Positions 40,404 through 49,825 of a stretch of 64,000 nucleotides of DNA are shown piece after piece. This DNA comes from Sphingomonas sp. GTDB lineage: Bacteria; Pseudomonadota; Alphaproteobacteria; Sphingomonadales; Sphingomonadaceae. The DNA lies in contig NZ_QFOB01000010.1 in NCBI RefSeq assembly GCF_003248515.1, positions 62,001 through 126,000 on the forward strand, written 5' to 3'. The stretch's first letter is position 1, and the number at the start of each line of letters is the position of its first letter. The notes under the pieces were generated by a model. It did no database searches, had not been told where the DNA came from, and worked only from the letters and a program-made list of their open reading frames with translations. A program made the position numbers and the translations under genes.

Positions 40404-41621
40404 ATGGAATGCGCGGACGTCATCATCCTCGGCGGCGGGCTCGTCGGCCTCACCCTGGCCCTCGCCCTCGACCGGCACGAAATCTCCAGCATCGTCGTAG
40501 ACCCGGCCGATCCCGCGACCGTGCAGGCCGCCGGCTTTGATGGCCGCGCATCGGCCATCGCCAGCGCCTCCTACAGGATGTTCGAGGCGATCGGTCTCGC
40601 CGATCGGATGGCCGGCAAGGGCTGCCCGATCCGCACGATCCGGGCCGCCGATGGCCTCACGCCCCGCGCGCTGATCTTCGATACGAGCGAGGAGGAAGGC
40701 CCGCTCGGCATGATGTTCGAAAACAGGTCGGTGCGCCTTGCCCTGCACGAGGCTGCTAAGGAGGCACGCCACCTCCGCCTGCTCGCCCCCGCCCAGCCTG
40801 TCAGCACGCAGCGCGACGAGCAGGCCGTGACCGTCGCGCTCGCGGACGGACGCACGCTCACCGCGCCGCTCCTGATCGCCGCCGAAGGCCGCCATTCGCC
40901 CACGCGCGAGGCGGCCGGGATCGAGGTCGCGCGCTGGCATTATGATCATGCCGCGATCATCGCCACGCTCGGCCACGAACTGCCGCACGGCGGCGTCGCG
41001 CACGAACTCTTCTATCCCGCCGGACCGTTCGCGCTGCTGCCCATGGCCGACGATGCGGAGGGCCATCGTTCCGCGATCGTCTGGACGGTGGCGCGGCGCG
41101 ATGCGGAGGCGATGCTCGCCTTGCCCGATCGCGCCTTCCTGGCCGAAGCGGAAAAGCGGATGGGCGGCATGCTCGGCGCGCTGCGCGCGGCCAGCCCGCG
41201 CTCCAGCTACCCGCTCGGCTTTCACCATGCCGCGCGCATCACGGATACGCGCCTCGCGCTGGTGGGCGATGCAGCGCATGGCATTCACCCGATCGCCGGC
41301 CAGGGCCTGAATCTGGGCCTGCGCGATGTCGCCGCGCTCACCGAGGTTCTGGTAGAGGGGCTCCGCCTGGGCCTGGAGCCCGGTGATGCGCAATTGCTGG
41401 CCCGCTATCAGAACTGGCGTGCGCTCGACACGTTCATGGTCGCCGCCGCGACGGATGGCCTCACCCGTCTCTATGGCATTCCCGGCCCCGCCGCCCGCGC
41501 CGTGCGCCGCCTCGGCATGGACATGGTGGAGCGCCTGCCCCCGCTCAAGCGCCTGTTCAAGGCGGAGGCCCGCGGAGAAAGCGGCCATCTGCCCAAGCTA
41601 CTGCAAGGCATGGAAGTATAG
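40404..41621 (+). CDS. UbiH/UbiF/COQ6-family FAD monooxygenase
   Basis: Flavoprotein hydroxylase (405 aa) of the ubiquinone-biosynthesis type. The N-terminal dinucleotide motif is DVIILGGGLVGLTLAL, and the second FAD motif is ALVGDAAHGIHPIAGQGLNLGLRD. It probably hydroxylates the benzoquinone ring; which position (C5, C6 or C1) cannot be decided by eye. The ATG at 40404 directly precedes the first strand. No ribosome site is clear, and an in-frame ATG at 40368 is an alternative. A hairpin follows the stop. Confidence 0.88.
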   Translation: MECADVIILGGGLVGLTLALALDRHEISSIVVDPADPATVQAAGFDGRASAIASASYRMFEAIGLADRMAGKGCPIRTIRAADGLTPRALIFDTSEEEGPLGMMFENRSVRLALHEAAKEARHLRLLAPAQPVSTQRDEQAVTVALADGRTLTAPLLIAAEGRHSPTREAAGIEVARWHYDHAAIIATLGHELPHGGVAHELFYPAGPFALLPMADDAEGHRSAIVWTVARRDAEAMLALPDRAFLAEAEKRMGGMLGALRAASPRSSYPLGFHHAARITDTRLALVGDAAHGIHPIAGQGLNLGLRDVAALTEVLVEGLRLGLEPGDAQLLARYQNWRALDTFMVAAATDGLTRLYGIPGPAARAVRRLGMDMVERLPPLKRLFKAEARGESGHLPKLLQGMEV

Positions 41622-41624
41622 AAA

Positions 41625-41650
41625 ATCCTCCCCGGCGGGCCGGGGAGGAT
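41625..41650 (+). terminator. Strong hairpin after the UbiH-like gene
   Basis: Perfect 11 bp stem (41625-41635 with 41640-41650), loop CGGG, beginning 3 bp after the stop. No T-run follows. The rest of the gap to 41776 shows only further CCTCCC/GGGAGG stretches. Confidence 0.55.
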
Positions 41651-41776
41651 CATCCGCCGCTCACGCGACCAATCAAAATTCGGTTCGGGCCGAGCCTCCC
41701 GAAGCCCACGCCTTCCCCTCCCAGGGAGGATAAGGAACGAAGCCCGCTCAGATCGGCCCGACGAGGGCCGTTCGCC

Positions 41777-42298
41777 TTATTGCGGCACCACCGTCACGGC
41801 GCGGCGGTTCTGAGCCCAGGCTTCCTCGTCGGAGCCCTGCGCCACCGGGCGCTCCTTGCCGTAGCTGATGACGGTCAGGCGGCTCGCATCGATGCCGGCA
41901 TTGACCAGGAAGGTCTTGGCGGCATTGGCGCGGCGATCGCCCAGCGCGAGATTATATTCGCGGGTGCCGCGCTCGTCGCAATGGCCCTCGATCGTCGCGG
42001 TCACGTTCGGGAACTTCTTGAGCCACGCCACCTGCGCGGAGAGGATCGCCTGCGCTTCGCTGTCGACATCATAGCTGTCGGTCGCGAAGTGGACGGTATC
42101 GGTGCCGGCCTGCGCGAGGAAATCGGCGCGCGAACCCGGAACCACGGTGCTGCCGACGTTCGACGGCGGCGGCGGGGTCGGCGGAGCCGTCTCGGCGGGC
42201 GGCGGCGGCGGCAGATCGGCGGGCTTCGGCGTCTTGGAGCAGGCGGCGAGCGCCAGCAGCGCCGCGGTCACCATGAGGCCCTGGGTCGTCTTACGCAT
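41777..42298 (-). CDS. pal: Peptidoglycan-associated lipoprotein Pal
   Basis: Outer-membrane lipoprotein (173 aa) tethering the envelope to peptidoglycan. The signal peptide ends in LALAAC. A proline-rich stretch follows (PPPPPAETAPPTPPPP), then an OmpA_C domain with TIEGHCDERGTREYNLALGD and RRAVTVVPQ. The start at 42298 is set by the signal peptide. It is the last gene of the ybgC-tolQRAB-pal operon and works with TolB during cell constriction. Confidence 0.96.
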   Translation of the reverse strand: MRKTTQGLMVTAALLALAACSKTPKPADLPPPPPAETAPPTPPPPSNVGSTVVPGSRADFLAQAGTDTVHFATDSYDVDSEAQAILSAQVAWLKKFPNVTATIEGHCDERGTREYNLALGDRRANAAKTFLVNAGIDASRLTVISYGKERPVAQGSDEEAWAQNRRAVTVVPQ

Positions 42299-42326
42299 CA
42301 ATTCGTCTCCTCGAATGTTCGTCGTT

Positions 42327-43679
42327 TCAGGGCAGTAACGGTCCCCATGCCGGATCGGATCCGTCAAGGGGAGTGGGAATCGGATGTTCGTTGACGCCGG
42401 TGAGATCGACCGACCAGAGATCAGCCTTGCCGGAACCCTGGCCGGTGCGGAAATACAGGAGGACACGGCCATTGGGTGACCAGGTCGGCCCCTCGTCCTG
42501 CCAGCCGTTGGACAGGATCTTCTCCCCCTGTCCGGAGGGAGACATGATGCCGATGTTGAAGCGACCGCCGATATGCGTGAAGGCGATCAGATCGCCGCGC
42601 GGGCTCCACACCGGCGTTGCATAGCGCCCGCCGCCGAAGCTGATGCGGTGCTGGTTCGATCCGTCGGCATTCATCACGTAAAGCTGCTGCCCGCCCGATC
42701 GATCGCTCTCGAACACGATCTGCGATCCATCCGGGGAGAAGCTGCCGCCGGTATCGATGCCGGGCGAGGTCGTGAGGCGGATCGGCGCGCCGCCGCCTGC
42801 CGGCACCTTGTAGATATCGCAATTGCCGTTGACGATCATCGACACCAGCACCCAGCGCCCGTCCGGCGAGAAGCGCGGGGCGAAGGTGGTGGCATTGCCG
42901 TCGACGACCAGCCGCTTCCGGCCCGAACCCACATCATAGGCATAGACACGCGGCCGATCATTTTCGAATGACATGAACACGATGGACTGGCGGTTGGGCG
43001 CGAAACGCGGCGTCAGCACCAGCGCCTGGCCATTGGTGATGAAGCGATGGTTGGCGCCGTCCTGATCCATGATCGCCAGCCGCTTCACGCGCCGGGTCTT
43101 GGGGCCCGTCTCGGAAACGTAGATCACCTGGCTGTCGAAATAGGGGCCTTCGCCCGTCAGCCGCGTATAGACCATGTCGGCGCATTTGTGCGCCGCGCGA
43201 CGCCATTCGGCCGGCTTCACCACGAAGCCCTGACGCGTCAGCTCCTGCTTGGCGAAGACATCGTAGAGATAGCAGCCCACGGTGAGCGTGCCGTCGCCAT
43301 TGGCCTGCACGAAGCCCTGGATCAGCGCCTGCGCGCCGGTCGTCAGCCAGCCGCCATAATCAGGCGCCGTCACCTGCGGGAAGGCCACCGGGCGCAACTG
43401 CCCCGCGCCGAGCGGCGTGAAGAGACCACTGCCCTTCAGATCGCCCGAAATCACCTGCGAAACCTGCGCGCCCAGTGCATCGGTGCTGCCCGCCGCCGTG
43501 CCTGCCGATGCGGGCGTTGGCATGACGGGAATGGCGATCGGCATGGGCTGCGAAATGCCGCCGGTAATATCCACGCGGATCGGCGCGCCGGCCGCCGGGG
43601 CCGGTGCGTTTGGCGCCGGCGTCTGCGCCGTCACGGGCAGCGCGAGGGCTGCGGCGAGGAGGATGTTGCGTAGGATCAT
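42327..43679 (-). CDS. tolB: Tol-Pal system protein TolB
   Basis: Periplasmic beta-propeller protein (450 aa). The signal peptide ends at about residue 18 (LALPVTAQT). The N-terminal domain is followed by WD40-like PD40 repeats, visible as repeats of SFSPDGSQIVFESDRSGGQQ, SPDGRWVLVS and SPRGDLIAFT. The ATG at 43679 overlaps the tolA stop (TGATG); a GTG just before it is possible. Interacts with Pal and TolA. Confidence 0.96.
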   Translation of the reverse strand: MILRNILLAAALALPVTAQTPAPNAPAPAAGAPIRVDITGGISQPMPIAIPVMPTPASAGTAAGSTDALGAQVSQVISGDLKGSGLFTPLGAGQLRPVAFPQVTAPDYGGWLTTGAQALIQGFVQANGDGTLTVGCYLYDVFAKQELTRQGFVVKPAEWRRAAHKCADMVYTRLTGEGPYFDSQVIYVSETGPKTRRVKRLAIMDQDGANHRFITNGQALVLTPRFAPNRQSIVFMSFENDRPRVYAYDVGSGRKRLVVDGNATTFAPRFSPDGRWVLVSMIVNGNCDIYKVPAGGGAPIRLTTSPGIDTGGSFSPDGSQIVFESDRSGGQQLYVMNADGSNQHRISFGGGRYATPVWSPRGDLIAFTHIGGRFNIGIMSPSGQGEKILSNGWQDEGPTWSPNGRVLLYFRTGQGSGKADLWSVDLTGVNEHPIPTPLDGSDPAWGPLLP

Positions 43680-44599
43680 CACTGCATCTGCCTTGGTATG
43701 AAGCCCATCTCGATATTCTCCCAGCCCCCGGCATAAAGCTCGGCCGGAAGCCGCAGCGGCGAACAGCGCAGCACGGCCGCGCGGCTCACCTCCGCCATCT
43801 GCTGCTTGTAGCGCGCATTCGATCCATCGACGCCGGTCTGCTCCACCACCTGGGCCGATTGCACCGAACCATCCTTGTTGAAGCGAAGTTGCAATACGGT
43901 GACGATCGCCATGGCCGGCGTACCACCCAACGCGCCCAGCTCATAACAGGGCTGCACCTGCCGCTTGATGGCGGCGGCGAGCCCGTTCATCGCGGCCCCG
44001 GTAATCTGGGCGCGCGCCGTCGTTCCCTTACCCGCCGAAGGCGAGGCGATGCCCTTCAGGAAATCGGGGCCAAGCGCGCTGCCTGTGGTGCGATTGCCCT
44101 TCCCGGCGGAAGCACCCTTGGCTTCGCTCTTCGCCGCGCTGGAAATATCCTTCAGGAAATCGGAGCTCAGCCGCTGCGCCGGCTTGGGCGGCGGCTCGGC
44201 CTTCCTGGGTTCCTTTGCGGGTGCGGGGGCCGGCTTGGGCGCGGGCGGCGCCGGCACCGGCTCCTTGACGGCCTTGGGCACCGGCTGCGGAGCGGGCGTG
44301 GGCTCGGGCGGCGGTGCCTCCTCGGGCGGGCCGGCCTCGGGCGCCGTCTGCTGCTGCGGCGCCTCGGTCGCCGGCACGGGCGCCGCCGATTGCAGCCCGA
44401 CCGCGTCGACCAGTTGCACATCCATCGTCTGCGGCGCCGGATGCACGGGCGGCACGCGGCGCGAAATGCCGATCGTCAGCGCCGCCAGCAGCGCCAGATG
44501 GCCGACGACCGCAAGGCCGATGCCTTTCTGGTCCGCTTTATCCAAGCGCCCTCTCCAGACACCTCCGCCCGATTCGAGCAGCATCGCGCCGGCCGACAT
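43679..44599 (-). CDS. tolA: TolA-like energy-transducing protein
   Basis: Bitopic protein of 306 aa spanning the periplasm. A TM helix at about residues 25-45 (GIGLAVVGHLALLAALTIGI) leads into a long Pro/Ala/Glu/Lys-rich stalk (about 75-170). The C-terminal TolA/TonB-like domain includes IKRQVQPCYELG and LRLPAELYAGG. The stalk is proline-rich rather than the classic helical repeats, as in many alphaproteobacteria. The gap to tolR is 81 bp, so the exact start is uncertain; an ATG at residue 6 is possible. Confidence 0.9.
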   Translation of the reverse strand: MSAGAMLLESGGGVWRGRLDKADQKGIGLAVVGHLALLAALTIGISRRVPPVHPAPQTMDVQLVDAVGLQSAAPVPATEAPQQQTAPEAGPPEEAPPPEPTPAPQPVPKAVKEPVPAPPAPKPAPAPAKEPRKAEPPPKPAQRLSSDFLKDISSAAKSEAKGASAGKGNRTTGSALGPDFLKGIASPSAGKGTTARAQITGAAMNGLAAAIKRQVQPCYELGALGGTPAMAIVTVLQLRFNKDGSVQSAQVVEQTGVDGSNARYKQQMAEVSRAAVLRCSPLRLPAELYAGGWENIEMGFIPRQMQ

Positions 44600-44680
44600 G
44601 CGATAGGCGAAACAGCGTTCCGACCTCGCTTCCCGGCAGGCGCGAATCCTCGCCCGAAGCGAACAGATGCGAAAGCGGCG

Positions 44681-45127
44681 TCACTTGCCCTGCTGCTCGC
44701 TCTGCGTGGTGACGAGCGCCACCTTGTTGAAGCCGGCGTGGTTCAGCTCGCCCATCACCGCCATCACGCGCCCGTAATCCAGGCCCGCATCGGCGCGCAG
44801 GTAGATTTGCGGCGCCTCGCCGCCCGGCTTCGCCGCAGCCTTGTCCTGGAGGCGCGCGGGCAGAGCGGAAAGCGCCACCTGATCCTCGTCCACGAAGATC
44901 TTGCCATCGCCATCCATCGAAACCTGGATCGGCTTGTCATCCTGATCCAGCGCGCCCGCCTTGCTGTCGGGCAGCTTCACCGGCACACCCGCCACCAGCA
45001 GCGGCGCAGTCACCATGAAGATGATGAGCAGCACCAGCATGACGTCCACCAGCGGGGTCACGTTGATCTCGGCCATCGGCGCGCGGCGCCGGCCATGGCC
45101 TCTCCGGCTGACGGGGCCCATCGCCAT
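44681..45127 (-). CDS. tolR: Tol-Pal system protein TolR
   Basis: ExbD/TolR-family proton-channel partner of TolQ (148 aa). After a basic N-terminus it has one TM helix with the essential aspartate in INVTPLVDVMLVLLIIFMVTAP. A periplasmic domain with IYLRADAGLDYGRVMAVMGE follows. The start is 3 bp after the tolQ stop. Confidence 0.95.
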   Translation of the reverse strand: MAMGPVSRRGHGRRRAPMAEINVTPLVDVMLVLLIIFMVTAPLLVAGVPVKLPDSKAGALDQDDKPIQVSMDGDGKIFVDEDQVALSALPARLQDKAAAKPGGEAPQIYLRADAGLDYGRVMAVMGELNHAGFNKVALVTTQSEQQGK

Positions 45128-45130
45128 CGC

Positions 45131-45826
45131 TCAGGCCTCCGCGTCCAGCTCGCGGCTGAGCGTCAGGTGGAAGCGGTCGGCGAAGCGATGCAACCCCGCC
45201 TCGATCCTGTCGAGCCGGTGCGTCATCCGGTTATAGGCGATCACGGCGGGAATGGCGGCGAACAGGCCCAGCGCCGTCGCGAACAGCGCCTCGGCGATGC
45301 CCGGCGCCACCGCGCCGAAGCTGGTATTCTGGCTGGCGGCGATATCGCTGAACGATCGCATGATGCCCCAGACCGTGCCGAACAGGCCCACGAACGGGCA
45401 GACGCTACCGATCGTCGCCAGCACGTTCAATCCGGACGAGAGCTTGTCGATCTGCGTGGCCGCAGCCGTGCCCATCGCGCTCGCCAGCCGGGCGCGCGTG
45501 GCCTCGGGATCCAGCTTCTTGGCCGCCGTCGAAAGCCGCCATTCCTCGATCCCGGCGGCGAACACCTTCGCGCTCGGCAGATCCGATCCGCCCTGTTCGC
45601 GCAGGAAACGGTCCATGTCCTGCGCCTTCTCGAAATCCGCGCCGAACGCCGCATCCTTCTTCGCCACGCCGGCCAGGCCGAAGCCGCGACCAAGGATGAT
45701 CGTCCACGTCCAGAGGCTCGCGCCGATCAGCCCGATCATCACCAGCTTCACCACGATATCGGCATGCAGGAACAGAGCCAGCGGCGAGATCGACGCCTGT
45801 GTCACGGAAACGGTCACTTCATTCAT
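45131..45826 (-). CDS. tolQ: Tol-Pal system protein TolQ
   Basis: MotA/TolQ/ExbB-family proton-channel subunit of 231 aa with three TM helices: around residues 15-38 (DIVVKLVMIGLIGASLWTW), 125-150 and 160-190. The conserved motif is FVGLFGTVWGIMRSF. The ATG at 45826 overlaps the ybgC stop as ATGA. Together with TolR it powers TolA. Confidence 0.96.
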   Translation of the reverse strand: MNEVTVSVTQASISPLALFLHADIVVKLVMIGLIGASLWTWTIILGRGFGLAGVAKKDAAFGADFEKAQDMDRFLREQGGSDLPSAKVFAAGIEEWRLSTAAKKLDPEATRARLASAMGTAAATQIDKLSSGLNVLATIGSVCPFVGLFGTVWGIMRSFSDIAASQNTSFGAVAPGIAEALFATALGLFAAIPAVIAYNRMTHRLDRIEAGLHRFADRFHLTLSRELDAEA

Positions 45827-46284
45827 CGGCGCGCTTCCGCTCCTCCGCTGATGGCCTCGAAGGCCCTGATCCATGCCTCGGGTTGACGGCGCGGCCGCCC
45901 GTCAGGCCCCACGAACGCAACCGTCAGACGCCCTTCGACGACCACATCGGCATCCCGCATGACCCTTTGATGAACAACGACTCCCGCAGCGCGGATCCGT
46001 TCCACCGTGCTGATGATCGTCAGCGCATCCCCCAGCCTGGCGGGCGTGCGATATTTGAGATCCGCCGCGGAGACGACATAGGTACTGCCATCCTCGGCCA
46101 TGCGCGCCAGATAATCGACGCCGGCCAGGGGCAGCATGTCCGATCGCGCGCGCTCGAAGAAGCCGAGATAGCGGGCGTGATAGACCACGCCGCCCGCATC
46201 CGTATCCTCATAGTAGACGCGCACCGCGAAGCGATGTTCGCTGCCCACGATCCGGCCGGAATAGGGAAGGTCGGAATCGATCAT
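45823..46284 (-). CDS. ybgC: Acyl-CoA thioesterase YbgC
   Basis: Hot-dog fold thioesterase (153 aa), first gene of the Tol operon. The catalytic motif is RVYYEDTDAGGVVYHARYLGFFERAR. It hydrolyses acyl-CoA or acyl-ACP and may influence phospholipid metabolism near the Tol complex. The ATG at 46284 gives the normal length; the long frame upstream belongs to the opposite context. Confidence 0.95.
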   Translation of the reverse strand: MIDSDLPYSGRIVGSEHRFAVRVYYEDTDAGGVVYHARYLGFFERARSDMLPLAGVDYLARMAEDGSTYVVSAADLKYRTPARLGDALTIISTVERIRAAGVVVHQRVMRDADVVVEGRLTVAFVGPDGRPRRQPEAWIRAFEAISGGAEARR

Positions 46285-46391
46285 ACAGCCTGCTGATAGG
46301 CAGACGATCCCCCCGTGGGAACCCGCAGAAGCGCCCCATGACGATCCCGGCGGCAATGACCGCCACCGCCCCCACGCCGGGAGAGCAGGTC

Positions 46392-47366
46392 CTAGAGCCT
46401 CCCGGCCAGTTGCGGCGGCAGCGGCGGCGCAAAGCCCGGCCGCCGCCACGGCGCATCGTCGGGCTCCTCCACGTCCGGCCGCGCGAATTTCAGATAGCCG
46501 AAGAAGGTGGCGATCAGCCGCTCGCCCGGATCGATGATCGCGTTCCGCCCGTGCATGAAGCGCGTATTGTCCAGCATCACGACATCGCCCGGCCGCCACT
46601 GGACGGCGACCTTCAGCCGCTCCCCCGTCGCCCGGATCGCCTGCAGCCACTCCTCCGGCACAGGATGGCCATCGTCCAGCACCGGAAAGTTGGCGACATT
46701 GTTGTTGAAGCGCGCAAAGAGCAGGAAATTGCCGAAGGCCGGGGCGTCCACGAACATCGGCCGGTGCAGCGCCGGCCGCGAGAAGACGCGCACCACCTCG
46801 CCATGCACCCGATGGAAGGAATAGGGGCAGCCCGGCCGCGCCCGCGCCGAAAGCTGCGCGTCGTCCGGATCCGGCGTTCCCAGCCAATAGGCCAGCAGTT
46901 CGGGCCAGGTCGGCTTGATGTAGATGAGCCGCCGCCCCGCCAGCCCGCGCCGCACCGGCTCCGGCAGGGCCTGCACCAGCTCCACGCCATCGCAGATCGT
47001 CGTCTCGCCCCCTACGCTGGGCGCCGAAAGACAGCAGAAGAAGGCGGCATCCGGCTTCCATGGCTCGCGCGAAAGCTCTGGGTGGAGCGCGAATTCGCGC
47101 ACGCCGCCATCCACCGTGTGGATATTATGCTCGGGCTCGATCGGCTGGCGGCCGGGGCTCTCGTTGAACACCGCCGTTTCGCAAAACTGCCAGGCGAAGC
47201 GGCGGAACGCGCCCGCATCCGCGCCGAAGCCGCGAAACAGCAGGGCGCCATGCCGCTTGAACAGCGCCTCGATCGTCGCGGGATCCAGATCGAGGATGGT
47301 CTCGCCCGCCGCCGCCTCGATCAGGACGTTGGGCTGCCCGGCACGGGGCGGAAGGATGGTCGCCAT
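46392..47366 (-). CDS. TauD/TfdA-like Fe(II)/2-oxoglutarate dioxygenase
   Basis: Dioxygenase of 324 aa. The facial triad is suggested by LHPELSRE (His-x-Glu) and a distal His in DNTRFMHGRNAI, with the 2-oxoglutarate arginine in GERLIATFFGYL or nearby. VFNESPGRQPIEPEHNIHTVDGG and FFCCLSAPSVGGETTI resemble the clavaminate-synthase/SyrP branch of TauD enzymes, which act on amino acids or peptides. It is divergent from a P-loop gene over 49 bp and marks one end of a cluster of hydroxylases and sulfotransferases. Substrate unknown. Confidence 0.82.
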   Translation of the reverse strand: MATILPPRAGQPNVLIEAAAGETILDLDPATIEALFKRHGALLFRGFGADAGAFRRFAWQFCETAVFNESPGRQPIEPEHNIHTVDGGVREFALHPELSREPWKPDAAFFCCLSAPSVGGETTICDGVELVQALPEPVRRGLAGRRLIYIKPTWPELLAYWLGTPDPDDAQLSARARPGCPYSFHRVHGEVVRVFSRPALHRPMFVDAPAFGNFLLFARFNNNVANFPVLDDGHPVPEEWLQAIRATGERLKVAVQWRPGDVVMLDNTRFMHGRNAIIDPGERLIATFFGYLKFARPDVEEPDDAPWRRPGFAPPLPPQLAGRL

Positions 47367-47415
47367 GACTGACGGGGGATAGCGGGAGACGCGGCGGCTA
47401 GCTATAGGCCGCGCC

Positions 47416-48390
47416 ATGGCGCTGACGATCGACGACCTTTTCGTATCGCCGGACCATTATCTCCACAGCTTCGATGGCGATGCGGCGCGGTTCGTGCCGA
47501 TGGATCGCGGGGCCTATCATCGCTCGATCTTCCTCGATGGCCGGATCGTGCCGGCGGCCGAGGGCGAAATGCGCGTGCCCATCGCCGCCCTGCCCGCCGC
47601 CCCGCCTGCGCCCCGGCGGATTGGCTGGATCTTCCATATCGCGCATTGCGGCTCCACCCTGCTCGCGCGCGCGCTGGATCGGCCGGATGCCAATCTCGTC
47701 CTGCGGGAGCCGCTGACGCTGCGTCAGGCCGCCGTCTCGCGCCAGCAGCGCCTGTTCGCGCTGGCGACCTCCACGATATCGAAACGTTACGATCCGGATC
47801 TGCCGACGATCGTGAAGGCGAACGTGCCGGTCAATTTCCTGTTGCCCGATCTCGCCGCGCTCGATCCGGAAGCGCCGGCCATCCTGCTCTATCTGGGGCT
47901 GGACGATTATCTGGCGGCGATCCTGCGCAGCGACAATCACCGCACCTGGCTGCGCAACGTCACAGGCCAGCTCACCTTCCATTTCGGCGATACCGCCGCG
48001 CTCGCGGATGCGGAGCGCGCGGCCCTGCTCTGGCTTGCCCAGTTGCGCGCCTTCGACGCGGCGCTCCGCATCATGCCGAATGCGCGCGCGCTGGATGCCG
48101 AGCTTTTCTTCGCCACCCCCGCCCCCGTGCTGGAGGCATCCGCCCGCCATCTCGGCGTGGCGATGACCGCGGCCGATGCGCAGGCGATCACGCAAGGCCC
48201 GCTTTTCTCGACCTATTCGAAGAATCCGGATGTCGCTTTCGACAATTCCGCTCGCCTCGCCCGCAAGGCCGATATCGAACGCGCGCTGGGCGACGATCTC
48301 GATCAGGCGCGCCGCTGGATCAGGGCGAATGGCGTGGACGCCCTCGGCATCCTCACCACGCTCGACAAGGCGGCGTTGATCGAGGGCTGA
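47416..48390 (+). CDS. Sulfotransferase-like P-loop protein (variant loop) 1
   Basis: A 324-residue soluble protein. Near residue 73 it has WIFHIAHCGSTLLARAL, which sits where sulfotransferases carry the PAPS-binding loop (P-R-S-G-T-T), then LREPLTLRQ and later YLGLDDYLAAILRS. The basic residue of the loop is replaced (HCGST), so PAPS binding is not certain; a kinase-like or other P-loop role is possible. The second P-loop protein (49826) shares the FH-x-A-x-C-x-ST-L pattern. It converges on a TPR-hydroxylase gene, with a GCGCGCC/GGCGCGC hairpin between (48395-48411). Confidence 0.65.
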   Translation: MALTIDDLFVSPDHYLHSFDGDAARFVPMDRGAYHRSIFLDGRIVPAAEGEMRVPIAALPAAPPAPRRIGWIFHIAHCGSTLLARALDRPDANLVLREPLTLRQAAVSRQQRLFALATSTISKRYDPDLPTIVKANVPVNFLLPDLAALDPEAPAILLYLGLDDYLAAILRSDNHRTWLRNVTGQLTFHFGDTAALADAERAALLWLAQLRAFDAALRIMPNARALDAELFFATPAPVLEASARHLGVAMTAADAQAITQGPLFSTYSKNPDVAFDNSARLARKADIERALGDDLDQARRWIRANGVDALGILTTLDKAALIEG

Positions 48391-48452
48391 GGCCGGCGCG
48401 CCGTCGGCGCGCGACCGTGCCAGCCCTCTTCCGCCAGCCCTGTTCCACAATC

Positions 48453-49742
48453 CTATTCGGAAAGCCCGATCGCGGCGCTGCCCGCCCGGTCCGTCCTGTT
48501 CGCCACCTCGTAGAAGCGACGCAACAAGGCGCGCTCCTTATGGTCGATGTGGGGATTCCACACGTCGAAGATCAGGATCGCGCGCAGCCGGTCAGATCGG
48601 TTCCACGCCTCATGCTCGATCGTGTCGTCGAAGGCCCAGGCTTCGCCCTCCACCCATGAACGCGTCTCGCCGCCCACGCGGAAGGCGCAGCCGGGCGGCA
48701 CGATCAGCGGCAGGTGAATAATCGTACGCACGTTGCTCACGCCCGTATGCGCGGGCAGGTGCGCCCCCGGCCGCAGCAACGAAAAGAATACGGTCGGCGT
48801 CCGCCCCGGCAGATCCGAAAGGGGCAGCGCCTCCACCGCCGCCGCCGTGATCGGCGCACGCGCGCAGGCGGCGTCGTTGCGCTGCCCGTCCTTCCACAGA
48901 TGGAGCGCCCCCCAATCCATCTTCTGATCGAGCGGCGTCCACTTGTTGGCCGGCGTGCCGGGCTCCATCGCGATATAGGGGCGAAAGCCCGCGCCATCGT
49001 CGGCCAGCAGCGTCTCCAGTTCGGCGCGGATCGCTCCGGTCTTCGCCTCGATCTCGCTCAGCCAGGGGAAATGGGCGCGATCGAAATATTCGTCGGCGGG
49101 CAGGAAGGGGAAATGCAGCCCGGCGCATTCGTTGGCGAAAATGCCGCGCCGGCCCAGCGCATGATCGATCGCTGCGGCAAAACGACGCGTTTCGCGCGGG
49201 CCCAATCCCCTAAGCGCGTCAGCCAGTCCCTCGTCGATCGCCGTCGCGAAACCGCGCTGATGGCGCGTCACGCGATCGCGGGCATGCTCCAGCATCATCT
49301 CCAGCGCGGGCGTCCGCTCCTCGATGCCATCGGCCATCGCCAGCACGCCGGTCCAGTGATGCGCGGCGCCCGCCTCGTCGCCCGTTCGCTCCAGCAGTTC
49401 CGCCATTCGCACCAGCGCCATGAAATGCCGCCGGTCGATGGAAAGCGCTCCTTCCAGCGCGGCGTGCTCGCCGCCGGCACTGCCGCGCTCCCGTTCGGCC
49501 TTCGCGAGATTCATCCACAGATCCGGCGATTGCGGATCCACCGCGATAGCGCGGCGGAAGAACGCGGCCGCATCGCCGGGGCGCCCCGTCGCGAGTGCCC
49601 GGAAACCCAGCGCATTGAGCGCCACGGGATGCTCGCCCCCCGCGATCACCCGCTCATATATCCGCATGGCCTCGTCGGGCCGCCCCTCACGCTGCGCATG
49701 CATCGCCTTCGCGATCAGATCGCGAATGCCCCCCTGATCCAT
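48453..49742 (-). CDS. TPR-containing aspartyl/asparaginyl beta-hydroxylase 1
   Basis: Protein of 429 aa joining TPR repeats (about residues 5-140: EGRPDEAMRIYERVIA, GRPGDAAAFFRRAIAVDPQ) to an AspH domain (about 215-405). Iron ligands are in LPAHTGVSNVRTIIHLPL and DDTIEHEAWNRSD, with the GETRSWVEGEAWAFDD signature and a terminal DVWNP. Vertebrate AspH also combines TPRs with this domain and hydroxylates Asp/Asn in EGF-like repeats; other bacterial relatives act on lipid A or on carrier-bound amino acids. No signal peptide is visible, so it probably acts in the cytoplasm. Confidence 0.88.
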   Translation of the reverse strand: MDQGGIRDLIAKAMHAQREGRPDEAMRIYERVIAGGEHPVALNALGFRALATGRPGDAAAFFRRAIAVDPQSPDLWMNLAKAERERGSAGGEHAALEGALSIDRRHFMALVRMAELLERTGDEAGAAHHWTGVLAMADGIEERTPALEMMLEHARDRVTRHQRGFATAIDEGLADALRGLGPRETRRFAAAIDHALGRRGIFANECAGLHFPFLPADEYFDRAHFPWLSEIEAKTGAIRAELETLLADDGAGFRPYIAMEPGTPANKWTPLDQKMDWGALHLWKDGQRNDAACARAPITAAAVEALPLSDLPGRTPTVFFSLLRPGAHLPAHTGVSNVRTIIHLPLIVPPGCAFRVGGETRSWVEGEAWAFDDTIEHEAWNRSDRLRAILIFDVWNPHIDHKERALLRRFYEVANRTDRAGSAAIGLSE

Positions 49743-49825
49743 TCATGCTCCCCCGAGCGTTCCGGAATCGAGTGTAGCCTTTGTTACGCGATGGACAATT
49801 GCTTCCTATCCCGCGAGATGGGCGA

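Noticed and set aside
43604..45886. A 760-codon open frame on the plus strand across tolA, tolR and tolQ
   Set aside because: Its translation is rich in Arg and His with no fold, and it covers three well-supported genes on the other strand.
47416..48390. Calling the P-loop proteins definite sulfotransferases
   Set aside because: The PAPS-loop arginine and the RSGTT motif are missing, so only a sulfotransferase-like label is supported.
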